Assembly: GCF_022267555.1 (NCBI RefSeq) | Contig: NZ_CP073586.1 | Coordinates: 2,533,501-2,597,500 of the forward strand | DNA length: 64,000 nt | Origin: Proteiniphilum propionicum | Lineage (GTDB): Bacteria > Bacteroidota > Bacteroidia > Bacteroidales > Dysgonomonadaceae | Direction of reading: 5' to 3' | In this document: positions 35,174 through 44,029 of the stretch, one piece after another | Layout: the number at the start of each line of letters is the position of its first letter | How positions within the stretch are numbered: the first letter of the stretch is position 1 | Notes under the pieces: model-generated | What the model was told of the DNA's origin: nothing | What the model saw: only the letters and a program-made list of their open reading frames with translations | Databases searched by the model: none | Position numbers and translations under genes: made by a program

Positions 35174-38100
35174 ATGAAACAAATGTTTTCAAGTGTAAAA
35201 AAAGGGATGTTTTTTCTCTTTATGTGGTCATTTTCCTTATGCCTGCTTGCCCAAAACATAACGGTAAGAGGCACGGTAACCGATACTTCGGGAGAACCGT
35301 TGATAGGCGTAACGGTGCAGGTGAAAGGAACATCCGTAGGCACAGTTACCGATATCGATGGCACTTTTATTCTTTCAAACGTCCCTTCCAACGCTACTTT
35401 AGAAATATCTTACGTGAGTATGGCTTCACAAAGTGTTGCTGTTAACGGAAGAACAACCCTCAATATCGTGTTACAGGAGGATGCGGAAACGCTCGATGAA
35501 GTGGTTGTTGTGGGCTATGGGGTACAGAAAAAGGAAACCCTCACAGGTGCCATTGCCCAGGTCAGAGGAGAGGAACTGGAAAACCGAATAACCTCTAACA
35601 TGACATCTGCATTACAAGGAGTTTTGGCTAACGTAAATGTCTCCATTAACAATCAAGGAGGCGAGCCCGGCTCGGTTCCCTCTATTAATATCCGTGGCTA
35701 TGGTTCTTTGTCGGGAAGCAATCCATTGGTAATTATTGATGGTGTTGAGTCTAAGTTGGAAAATATAAACCCGAATGACGTTGAATCTATTGCTGTCATG
35801 AAAGATGCTACCGCGACAGCTATTTTTGGTTCCAGGGCAGCTTTTGGAGTACTCAACATAAAAACGAAAAGGGGAAGGGATACCGCAGGAAAAATATCGG
35901 TCCGGCTTAATTCTACTTTCGGAATGAATGGCCCTGTTAATCTTCCTCAACCTGCTTCAGGTTATGAATGGTTGTACACATTGGATACAGCTTTTCACAA
36001 TGCAGGGTTAACCTCTCCCATAACAAGCGAAACGTTACAAAAAGCCAGGGAGAACCACGAAAATCCCGGTACACATCCTGCTATCACGGTTAATCCGACT
36101 AATCCTGATCGGTTTACCAGCTATTACGATGCTGTTGGTAACACTAACTGGTATCAGGTGTATTATAAACCGTGGGCACTTACGCAAAAACATGATATCA
36201 ACGTAAGCGGAGGAAGTCAAAAAGCTAACTATTTCATCTCAGGTGGTTTCTATAATGAAGATGGAATTTACAGAATTGGAGATGAGAAATTCCAACGGTA
36301 TAATTTCGTTGCGAATATTGATTCAAAAATCAGCAATTGGCTATCGTTACAATTCAACAACAGATACACACGGCGCGATATAGATACACCTCATAACTAC
36401 TCCGACATTGGGGACTTTCATCATTCAATTGCCAGAACCTGGTCGAATATGCCGGAAAAAGATCCAAACGGCAACTATTACGAAAGTTATCACTTGTTGT
36501 TATCACAAGCGGGCAGGAACAAAAGAAATCAAAATGAATTGTTGAATAGCGTCAATGTTATTCTTGAACCTCTTAAAGGCTGGAAAATTAACTTTGAAAC
36601 CAATATACGCCAGAATTTCAATAACCAGACCAACCATAAAAAAACGGTCTACAGTACATTGGCGGATGGTATAACTAAAAGCAGGAGCGGGGTTTCTTTT
36701 CCGAATTTTTATCTGGAAAACTGTTCCCGTGACTTTTACAACACCAACAATTTATACTCTAATTTTGATTTAAATATCGCAAAGCATAAAATTACTTTTA
36801 TGGGCGGTATGCAGAATGAATATTATTACCATACATCCGTAGAAGGTAGAAATAATGACTTGGTTACAGAATCAGTCCCGTCCTTAAGAACAGCTACGGG
36901 CCAAATTTATCTCTCCGGTTATAAAGGCCATTGGAGCACTTTAAGTTACTTTGGCCGGATAAACTACAATTTCAACGATAAGTTCTTATTCGAAGTACTT
37001 GGCAGATACAATGGTTCTTCCAGGTTTGCACCCGGATATAACTGGGGGTTTTTCCCCGCGTTCTCGGCAGGTTACGTAATCTCAAACAATGAATTTTGGG
37101 AGGATAACCTGGCATCTAAAGTCAGCTTTTTAAAGATTCGAGGTTCTATGGGTGAGGTGGGTAACCAGGACGTTGCAAATTATTTATACCTGCCGACAAT
37201 GGGTATAACTAAAAACCTCAACTGGATAATTAATGGCGCTCGTCCCATATACGTTAGAGCAGCCGGATTAATATCACCTGATGTGACCTGGGAAACGGTA
37301 CGGACAGCAAATATTGGATTTGACTCTTACTTTTTGAATAACAGGTTGAGCTTGATTTATGATTATTTCGTAAGGGAGACAAAAAATATGTTTGGCCCGG
37401 CAGAAAGCTTGCCGGCAACTTTAGGAGCATCTGCGCCAAAAAGAAATAATGCAGACCTCCAGACCAAAGGGTTTGAAATGCAAATAGCATGGCGTGATAA
37501 AATTGGTGATTTGGGATACAACATGGCTTTTAATCTTTCAGACAACCAGACAACAATTACCAGGTATAAAAATGACAATGGGGTACTGTCTGATTATTAT
37601 GTAGGACGTAAGATAGGGGAGATCTGGGGATATAATACCGTGGGTATCTATCAAAGCCAGGAAGAAGCTGATGCCGGCCCCGATCAAACATATTTTTTCT
37701 CACGGTGGGGTGAGGGGGACATCGAATACGCAGATTTAAATAAGGATGGAAAAATTAATCCCGGAAACAATACGTTAGACGATCATGGCGACTTGTCTAT
37801 TATTGGAAACTCAACTCCGCACTTTAGCTACGGTATTAATCTTGGACTTGACTGGAAGAATTTTGATCTAAGTGTTTTTTGTCAGGGTGTTGGCAAGCGT
37901 GATGCAGCACCGTCGGGTAATATGTTTTACGGAATAACAGGAGACGTATGGCAAAGCAGTGTTTTCGTTCAACATCTGGATTACTGGAGTTCGGAAAATC
38001 CGAACGCTTATTATCCAAAACCCTATTTAGGTACGAATGAACATTCAAAAAACATTCAGACTCAGACTCGTTTTCTGCAAAATGCAGCTTACTTCAGGTT

Positions 38101-38317
38101 GAAGAGTTTTCAATTTGGATATACACTCCCGGTAGAAAAAAAGATAAAATTCCCAATTGAGAAAATCAGATTTTTTATCACGGGTGAAAACTTATTTACA
38201 CTAACTAAAATGAATAAAACATTTGATCCTGAAACTGCATTTGTTGGGGCTTACGGATCGGGAAAAGCTTATCCCCTGAGAAGAACTTTTTCGTTTGGAT
38301 TAAATGTTGATTTATAA
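35174..38317 (+). CDS. SusC/RagA TonB-linked outer membrane transporter
   Basis: A 1047-residue SusC protein. Signal peptide to about residue 27 ('FSLCLLAQ'), carboxypeptidase-D-like domain ('GTVTDTSGEPLIGVTVQVKG'), TonB box 'LDEVVVVGYG', plug with 'SINIRGYGS' and 'PLVIIDGV', and a barrel ending 'FGLNVDL'. It is followed after 20 bp by its SusD partner and a DUF4091 hydrolase-like gene, forming a small polysaccharide-utilisation locus. Unlike the sialic-acid SusC it is AT-rich. The substrate is unknown. Confidence 0.92.
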   Translation: MKQMFSSVKKGMFFLFMWSFSLCLLAQNITVRGTVTDTSGEPLIGVTVQVKGTSVGTVTDIDGTFILSNVPSNATLEISYVSMASQSVAVNGRTTLNIVLQEDAETLDEVVVVGYGVQKKETLTGAIAQVRGEELENRITSNMTSALQGVLANVNVSINNQGGEPGSVPSINIRGYGSLSGSNPLVIIDGVESKLENINPNDVESIAVMKDATATAIFGSRAAFGVLNIKTKRGRDTAGKISVRLNSTFGMNGPVNLPQPASGYEWLYTLDTAFHNAGLTSPITSETLQKARENHENPGTHPAITVNPTNPDRFTSYYDAVGNTNWYQVYYKPWALTQKHDINVSGGSQKANYFISGGFYNEDGIYRIGDEKFQRYNFVANIDSKISNWLSLQFNNRYTRRDIDTPHNYSDIGDFHHSIARTWSNMPEKDPNGNYYESYHLLLSQAGRNKRNQNELLNSVNVILEPLKGWKINFETNIRQNFNNQTNHKKTVYSTLADGITKSRSGVSFPNFYLENCSRDFYNTNNLYSNFDLNIAKHKITFMGGMQNEYYYHTSVEGRNNDLVTESVPSLRTATGQIYLSGYKGHWSTLSYFGRINYNFNDKFLFEVLGRYNGSSRFAPGYNWGFFPAFSAGYVISNNEFWEDNLASKVSFLKIRGSMGEVGNQDVANYLYLPTMGITKNLNWIINGARPIYVRAAGLISPDVTWETVRTANIGFDSYFLNNRLSLIYDYFVRETKNMFGPAESLPATLGASAPKRNNADLQTKGFEMQIAWRDKIGDLGYNMAFNLSDNQTTITRYKNDNGVLSDYYVGRKIGEIWGYNTVGIYQSQEEADAGPDQTYFFSRWGEGDIEYADLNKDGKINPGNNTLDDHGDLSIIGNSTPHFSYGINLGLDWKNFDLSVFCQGVGKRDAAPSGNMFYGITGDVWQSSVFVQHLDYWSSENPNAYYPKPYLGTNEHSKNIQTQTRFLQNAAYFRLKSFQFGYTLPVEKKIKFPIEKIRFFITGENLFTLTKMNKTFDPETAFVGAYGSGKAYPLRRTFSFGLNVDL

Positions 38318-38337
38318 AATACAAAAGAATTACAAGT

Positions 38338-40113
38338 ATGAAAAAAATTATATATTTAATAGTATTCTCCTTTACGGTTCTCACAAGTTGTGATTTGGAT
38401 GATTACCTGAATAAAACACCGCTTGACTCCATTACAGATGTCGATTATTGGAAGTCTGCATCGGACCTGCAGCTATACGTTAATCAATTTTACACGATGC
38501 TGCCTCAATTTCCCAGCTGGGGAGGAGGATATCTGTGGGAAGATAACAACAGTGACAATATGGCAAGCCGCTTTTATGATAATCGTTTAGCCGGAACCAA
38601 CACGATTACGACAAATAACGGAAGTTGGGATTATTCACGAATCAGGAGCATCAATATCATGTTAAAAAAATACAAAGAGATGAGTGTTTCCGAGTCTGAA
38701 ATAGCTCCATATGTGGGTGAGGCATATTTCTTCAGAGCATTTGCATACTTTAATCTAGTAAGACAGTATGGGGATGTTCCGTATGTTTCGCAAGTGCTGA
38801 CCCCTGATTCAGAAGAACTTTTTGCAGCACGTACCCCCCGTAAAGAGGTTATCGACTACATTCTGGATGACCTTTCCCAGGCAATAGAAAAACTACCTCC
38901 TAAAGCAGCATCAACACGTAATCGCATCAATAAGGAGTCCGCTCTTTTATATAAATCGCGAGTGGCTCTTTATGAAGGAACATGGGAGAAGTATCATCAG
39001 GAAACTGTCTTTGGAGTGAAGGGTAGTAATGGACAGGAATACCTGGAAATCGCTGCCTCTGCGGCGAAGCAGCTGATGGACATGAATACCATAGAACTAT
39101 ACTCCACCGGCAATCCCGAAGTTGATTATGCTTCATTGTTTAACCGTGATGACCTAAGCGGTATAGGTGAGGTTTTACTCTCGAGGGATTATAATATTTC
39201 GCTGAACACAGTGCATAATCTTCAACGATATACAACGAGCGGCGCCGGAACGGGATTGACTAAATCGCTAATAGAGAGCTACCTGTGCGTGGACGGAAAG
39301 CCTATATCTTTAAGCCCGTTATATAGGGGTGACAAGTCATTGGAAATGGTAGTGGAGAATAGGGATCCACGATTAAGGCAAATGATTTATTGGAAAGAAG
39401 GGGAGCCCAGAAGAACCCAAAACGGAGTTTTAGTACCCGGATATGAATTTACCCGGCCTTACATAGATCAGGGCGGGGAAGGAGGAAACACTACGGGTTA
39501 TATGTTGAAAAAGGGGCTTGACACCGAATCAAAAGGACAACCGGAACAAAATGCATCGGAAACATCCATGCCTATCTTTCGCTATGCAGAGGCACTTTTA
39601 AATTATGCGGAAGCAAAAGCGGAGCTCGGGACTATAACACAAAACGATATAGATTTGACAATAAACAAAATTCGTTCAAGGTCAGCCATGCCGGATCTAA
39701 GTTTACACTCCATGGCGAACGATCCTGATTGGCAGTTTCCGGAACTTTCACCCATTATTAACGAGGTGCGTAGGGAAAGAAGAGTAGAACTGGCGTGTGA
39801 AGGATATAGGGCTGATGACCTGCTGAGATGGAGGGCGCATCATTTGATTGTTGGCAAACGTCCTCTTGGTTACTGGTTCGACAAGGACTTCTGGACGGGA
39901 GTTCAGGATAGTGAGGATAACTATGTAGATGGAGGCCCTTTGTTAATTCCTGGAAAAGATATTTTTGTGAATGAAGACGGCTACCTCGATCCGTATCAGA
40001 AAAATCTACCAAACGGGTTCGGATTCAAACCCGACAGGGATTATTTATATCCGGTTCCTCCTGCCCAAATATCACTGAACGGTGAGTTGACGCAAAACCC
40101 GGGTTGGGAGTGA
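38338..40113 (+). CDS. SusD/RagB glycan-binding lipoprotein
   Basis: A 591-residue SusD protein, longer than the 486-residue one of the first locus. Lipobox 'VLTSC' gives a mature Cys at about residue 18. 'LNKTPLDSITDVDYWKSASD', 'VGEAYFFRAFAYFNLVRQYG' and 'RRERRVELACEGYRADDLLR' are standard segments. It partners the SusC protein encoded 20 bp upstream. The ligand cannot be told from the sequence. Confidence 0.92.
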   Translation: MKKIIYLIVFSFTVLTSCDLDDYLNKTPLDSITDVDYWKSASDLQLYVNQFYTMLPQFPSWGGGYLWEDNNSDNMASRFYDNRLAGTNTITTNNGSWDYSRIRSINIMLKKYKEMSVSESEIAPYVGEAYFFRAFAYFNLVRQYGDVPYVSQVLTPDSEELFAARTPRKEVIDYILDDLSQAIEKLPPKAASTRNRINKESALLYKSRVALYEGTWEKYHQETVFGVKGSNGQEYLEIAASAAKQLMDMNTIELYSTGNPEVDYASLFNRDDLSGIGEVLLSRDYNISLNTVHNLQRYTTSGAGTGLTKSLIESYLCVDGKPISLSPLYRGDKSLEMVVENRDPRLRQMIYWKEGEPRRTQNGVLVPGYEFTRPYIDQGGEGGNTTGYMLKKGLDTESKGQPEQNASETSMPIFRYAEALLNYAEAKAELGTITQNDIDLTINKIRSRSAMPDLSLHSMANDPDWQFPELSPIINEVRRERRVELACEGYRADDLLRWRAHHLIVGKRPLGYWFDKDFWTGVQDSEDNYVDGGPLLIPGKDIFVNEDGYLDPYQKNLPNGFGFKPDRDYLYPVPPAQISLNGELTQNPGWE

Positions 40114-40147
40114 GTGATAAAGTTTTGTCTAATTTATTAAAAAATCG

Positions 40148-41887
40148 ATGAACATGACGTTGAAAAATAACACATCTTATCTGTCTAATTCAGTAAAAAG
40201 AACTTTTTTGAATGCAATCATTTTACTATTTGTGATTTGTTTCTCTGGTTTTAGTTGCGACAGTAAAGAGATTCAATTTGAATATGTTGACCCTATGGAG
40301 AAAATTCTTGCCGAAAGCAGTTTTTTCCCGGGTTCACAAGAAGCAATTAGTGAAGTGGTCCGAGGCGAACATGCCAGTCTACAGTTTGTTGTTCGCTCAC
40401 CCTATACAATAAACAACTTAAGGGTAACGGTTACCCGAGCATCACATAAAGACAAACTGCTCCCCGCATCGAAAGTAAGATTTGTTGGTTTTGTTAAAGT
40501 TGGGCGAAGTATCTGGGATTATTCCCGGGACAGAATCAATTCACCTTCTGGTTATTTTCCCGACCCGTTATTGGAAGAGGATGAGATTGATGTGAAATTT
40601 GGTAATTCACAGCCAATTTGGATCACTATACCCATCCCCTCGGATGCCAGCCCCGGACTGTATAGTGGTAAGGTGATAATTAATGGGAATATTGAAAACA
40701 AAGAATTTCATATCGAAAAGGACTATTCTGTCAGGGTTTATCCTGTAACAATTGATAAAACCAGTTTATGGATAACAAATTGGTTCACAATAGATGCGGC
40801 TCAACTTAAATGGATGAACCGGGGTAAAGATTTTGAATCTTTTTCTCCACAACATTGGGAGTATATCCGGAAACTGGCAAAAATGATGGCGGAATACAGA
40901 CAAAACTCGGCCAGAATTTCCCCACTGGATTTATCTGATTTTGCATTCATAAATGGGAAGTGGCAAGTAGATTTCAGCCGATTCGACAAGGTGGTGGAAA
41001 TTTTCATACAGGAAGGGGTTATAGGCAGGTTAGAAGGAGGGCACATCGGGACGAGAGAAGGTAATTGGGATTCACAGTTTGTGGTGAGGGTGCCTTCAGT
41101 GAATAGAAATGCCGAAAATAGGTTTGAAAAATTGCCATTATCCAATGAGCGGGCTCGGCAGTTTTACGTTGATTTTTTCACTTCTCTTAAACAACACCTG
41201 AAGGAAAAAGGGTGGGAGGGTAGTTATTTACAATATATTGCCGACGAACCTACGCCTACTAACGTACAAAGTTATGTGGAAATTGCACGGTTTGTCAAGC
41301 AAGTTTACCCGGAGATTAAAATTATTGAAGCTACACATAGCAAAGATCTGGAGGATATTGTGGACATATACGTGCCTCAACTGGATTTCATGAACAAGGA
41401 TTATGATTTTTACAATAACATCAATAAAAACAGTGAAGGGAAAGAAGCATGGTTTTATACATGCCTGTCTCCCAAGGGAGAATACGCCAATCGGTTTATC
41501 GAGTTGCCTTTACTTAAAACCCGGTATATACATTGGTTAAACTTCAAGTATAACATACCCGGTTATTTGCATTGGGGGCTCAATCAGTGGCGGACGGATC
41601 CCTGGGATGAACAAACTTCAATTAATTATGAAGGAGGAAATATCTTACCCGGAGGCGACTCCTGGATAATTTATCCAAAAGATGATAAACTTCTTAGTTC
41701 AATCCGGTTTGAAGCCATGCGTGATGGCATTGTGGATTATGAACTTTTCAAGATGCTCGAAAAGAAAGATCCAGAAGCGGCCCGTGATATCATTGATAAA
41801 GTGATTTACAGTTATACCAGATACGATAACAACATAGCTGCGTTCAGAGAGCACAGAAGAAAGTTGATGGAACTGTTATCTGAATGA
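40148..41887 (+). CDS. DUF4091 / GH123-like lipoprotein
   Basis: A 579-residue secreted protein. A hydrophobic stretch ends at 'FSGFSC' (lipobox-like). An N-terminal beta domain (about 40-200) precedes a (beta/alpha)8-like catalytic domain typical of DUF4091 and related to GH123, with the acidic pair in 'QYIADEPTPTNV' at the place where GH123 enzymes keep their Asp-Glu. 'GYLHWGLNQWRTDPWDEQTS' and 'RFEAMRDGIVDYELFKMLEK' are strong DUF4091 signatures. It is the likely enzyme of this locus; GH123 acts on beta-N-acetylgalactosaminides, but that specificity is not demonstrated here. Confidence 0.82.
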   Translation: MNMTLKNNTSYLSNSVKRTFLNAIILLFVICFSGFSCDSKEIQFEYVDPMEKILAESSFFPGSQEAISEVVRGEHASLQFVVRSPYTINNLRVTVTRASHKDKLLPASKVRFVGFVKVGRSIWDYSRDRINSPSGYFPDPLLEEDEIDVKFGNSQPIWITIPIPSDASPGLYSGKVIINGNIENKEFHIEKDYSVRVYPVTIDKTSLWITNWFTIDAAQLKWMNRGKDFESFSPQHWEYIRKLAKMMAEYRQNSARISPLDLSDFAFINGKWQVDFSRFDKVVEIFIQEGVIGRLEGGHIGTREGNWDSQFVVRVPSVNRNAENRFEKLPLSNERARQFYVDFFTSLKQHLKEKGWEGSYLQYIADEPTPTNVQSYVEIARFVKQVYPEIKIIEATHSKDLEDIVDIYVPQLDFMNKDYDFYNNINKNSEGKEAWFYTCLSPKGEYANRFIELPLLKTRYIHWLNFKYNIPGYLHWGLNQWRTDPWDEQTSINYEGGNILPGGDSWIIYPKDDKLLSSIRFEAMRDGIVDYELFKMLEKKDPEAARDIIDKVIYSYTRYDNNIAAFREHRRKLMELLSE

Positions 41888-41989
41888 ATAATCTAAATTG
41901 ATAATCATGAGGTGGGTATCGATTACCCGCTGCCTCCGGAATATCGTTTCGCTTTTTTCACCGGTAAGGGAAACCGGTAAAAGTTTGTT

Positions 41990-42023
41990 GAGGCTGCCTC
42001 TAAACAAGGGGCAGTCTCTTTTT
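41990..42023 (+). terminator. rho-independent terminator after the DUF4091 gene
   Basis: Stem GAGGCTGCC with GGGCAGTCTC, a short loop and then TTTTT. It lies about 100 bp after the last gene of the second SusC/D locus. A second hairpin, ACCGGT/ACCGGT, at about 41960-41978 precedes it. Confidence 0.75.
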
Positions 42024-42176
42024 GGGACTTGCCAACTTATTTGAGACAAAAAGTTAAGCGACATTTTTAATTGATTCTTTTTTAATGTTGTACTCCTCCC
42101 AGAATTCATAGATTGTAAAGTTACCCAGTGCTGATAAGCTTTTAATGATTAAATCTGACACAGTTTAATTTACACA

Positions 42177-42373
42177 ACCTTGTCGGATTAACAATGCTTT
42201 TACACTTTCCATATTGCTCAATACTACAAGTTGTTCCAACGTGGCGTAATCTCTTATATTTCCTGTTTTGTCGTGGTTATTGTCATATTCGTTAAACTGA
42301 TATAATCGGTGTTCTTTTGATTAATGACTGTAATTGAGGCTTCCTTGACTTGTAAAATTCTTCCTTTTGCCAT
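42177..42373 (-). pseudogene. KilA-N domain protein remnant
   Basis: Minus strand from ATG at 42373: 'MAKGRILQVKEASITVINQK', 'NTDYISLTNM' is the start of a KilA-N DNA-binding protein. In another frame 'GNIRDYATLEQLVVLSNMES', 'VKALLIRQG' follows, a segment from the far C-terminal part of such proteins. An internal deletion has joined the ends out of frame. Confidence 0.65.
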
Positions 42374-42432
42374 AAATATTCAGAATAAACCACAAATTTA
42401 TAAAAAAGAAAAAATAACGGTTGTTTATCCGA

Positions 42433-42945
42433 TTACTTTCCCTTTAATTTTTTCTTGTGCTTTTTTATTTTCTTTATCGCCCAATCGTAATGACTTGAAG
42501 TTGCCGAAACGCAGTAAGCTTCCAAACTCGTTGTGCCTGTCCAATCAAAAAATTTATTGGTAAAAAGTTGCTCGTTGGTAAATGTGTCAATCAAACTCAT
42601 TACATCTGTGTGATTTTTTTGCTAAACAGTTATTGCTTGCAGATAGGGCGTAGTTTGGTGCTTTTCCCAAAATTCAACATTCATTTGTGGATATGTCTTC
42701 CAATTGTAAGGTTTGGGCAGGAAACTAATTTTATTTCCTGATAAGTTCGATTTTACCCAATTTAATAAAAGTTGATGCCATTCGTGCAAATGCACTAAAA
42801 CGTCTCTAATGTTTTTGTCTCTATCTTCAAACTGAAAAGATATTTCCTGTACTTCCGTTGTCAATGAGTTGATTAGAGCAAATAGTTTCTTAAAGTTTTC
42901 TTCGCTTTGCTCAATAAGTTGTTGTTTGGTGGTTGGTCGTGCCAT
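42433..42945 (-). pseudogene. ClbS/DfsB-family protein with in-frame stop
   Basis: Starts 'MARPTTKQQLIEQSEENFKK' and contains 'DRDKNIRDVLVHLHEWHQLL' and 'FLPKPYNWKTYPQMN', clear marks of the ClbS/DfsB four-helix family (DUF1706). After 'YLQAITV' comes TAG (42622-42624). The same frame then continues with 'QKNHTDVMSLIDTFTNEQLF', 'DWTGTTSLEAYCVSATSSHY' and 'DWAIKKIKK' to a TAA at 42433. So the full family length is encoded but interrupted by one amber codon. Members protect against DNA-damaging small molecules; this copy is probably dead. Confidence 0.75.
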
Positions 42946-42959
42946 TTTGTTGTTGTTTT

Positions 42960-43176
42960 ATGGCTTATTATTAATGAGCGGGTGTTTTGCTATGTCGCCT
43001 GAAAAGCGAGGAGCAGAGCATAGGATGGAGGTATGAAAAGTTGCCGATTGCGGAGCTGCGTTCTTATCCGCCGTTATCGTTGTATAATTAATTGTTTTGA
43101 GTTTTGCATTTGAGCGTGCCGGAACGCATAGTGGAGGCAACGCCTGGCAATTGCTTATGAGCGCGTGTTATAGGGC
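42960..43176 (-). other. attC-like region closing the ICMT cassette, rearranged
   Basis: Minus strand GCCCTATAAC (43176-43167) is the exact 10-bp complement of the ICMT cassette opening GTTATAGGGC. Behind it the expected single hairpin is not clear. ATGAGCGCGTGTT and ATGAGCGGGTGTT repeat in direct orientation at the two edges. A module GTCGCCTGAAAAGCGAGGAG (about 42994-43013) with a TCGCC/GGCGA-type hairpin recurs at about 43799. It may be two partial sites fused by deletion. Confidence 0.55.
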
Positions 43177-43226
43177 GTTATATTTTCTTAATCTTGTTAT
43201 TGTTCTATAATTTGATATAAATTAAT

Positions 43227-43688
43227 TCATTTTTTTATCGATGGAAAGAAAAAACCACTTCTCTTTAAATATTCATCCCATTGTTTTCCAAACTTTTTAG
43301 ATAAAGTTTTTTCTTCAAGTTTTGCTCTATATATTTCACTTGGTAGAAAAAAAATAAATACAGCAATAATACCGATCCAACTTTTAAGAATTATTGGGAT
43401 TCCTAATAATGCAATTGTCATTCCTAAATATACTGGATGTCGTATGTATTTATATGGACCAGTTTTGATTAAAAGTTCATTTTCTGGTTCAATACCCCCG
43501 AAAAAGCCTTTTTTTAAATGCCAAGCAGCCCAAATTACAATGATCATACCCAAATAAACAATTATTAATCCTAATATTTTCTTATTTAAAATGTCAGGAA
43601 GAATAAAGCTAAATTTAGTTAGATAGCTAATGTAGAAAACAACAATTGCTGTTATTACATTTAATATCGTAGGTAAAATCAATTTCAT
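43227..43688 (-). CDS. isoprenylcysteine carboxylmethyltransferase-family protein
   Basis: A 153-residue integral membrane protein with four or five helices. The SAM-binding C-terminal pattern 'LLIKTGPYKYIRHPVYLGMT' and 'RAKLEEKTLSKKFGKQWDEY' is the ICMT/PEMT family signature. Members methylate diverse small or lipid substrates; nothing here shows which. It is the single gene of a cassette whose two ends match over 10 bp. Confidence 0.85.
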   Translation of the reverse strand: MKLILPTILNVITAIVVFYISYLTKFSFILPDILNKKILGLIIVYLGMIIVIWAAWHLKKGFFGGIEPENELLIKTGPYKYIRHPVYLGMTIALLGIPIILKSWIGIIAVFIFFLPSEIYRAKLEEKTLSKKFGKQWDEYLKRSGFFFPSIKK

Positions 43689-43708
43689 GCTGTATTATGT
43701 TTTATAAT

Positions 43709-43880
43709 GCCCTATAACGGATGGAGGATTTACGAGGTTACAGGAATGGGATACATCCACTATTTCCCGTAATCTCGTAAATCCTGTGTTCTGCGATGTC
43801 GCCTGAAAGGCGAGGAGCAGAGCATAGGATGAAATCCTCCATCCGTTCTCCCGACGAGCCGAAGGCGATGTCGGGAGAAC
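43709..43880 (-). other. mini-cassette 1 with attC-like hairpin
   Basis: Minus strand opens GTTCTCCCGAC (43880) and after 14 nt closes GTCGGGAGAAC (43845): an 11-bp perfect match with no room for a gene. Its attC-like hairpin follows: AACGGATGGAGGATTT pairs with AAATCCTCCATCCGTT, enclosing a 16-bp inner stem with one mismatch (GGATTTACGAGATTAC-type arm). It ends at GTTATAGGGC, opening the ICMT cassette. Confidence 0.75.
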
Positions 43881-44004
43881 GGTCGGCGGTATGCGCCGTA
43901 GGGGATTACGGGGCAGTTTCTTGTCCACCTACAAGAAAGTTTGAGTGGGCTACAATACTTGAATATTCTCTAAAACCCTTATGGCATATACACTTTGTTG
44001 TGCG
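43870..44004 (-). other. attC-like site closing the zinc-hook ATPase cassette
   Basis: Minus strand starts CGCACAAC (44004-43997), exact complement of the cassette opening GTTGTGCG at 46639. Arms GTATATGCCATAAGGG and CCCCTACGGCGCATAC pair imperfectly. The far side ends CCGACC-GTTCTCCC, where mini-cassette 1 opens. It begins 25 bp after the ATPase stop. Confidence 0.75.
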
Positions 44005-44029
44005 TTCGTGCTTCTGTTTCAATCCCATG

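Noticed and set aside
43845-43880. Ordinary rho-independent terminator
   Set aside because: The 11-bp hairpin lacks a T-run and its ends coincide exactly with cassette cores; it recurs at another cassette junction.
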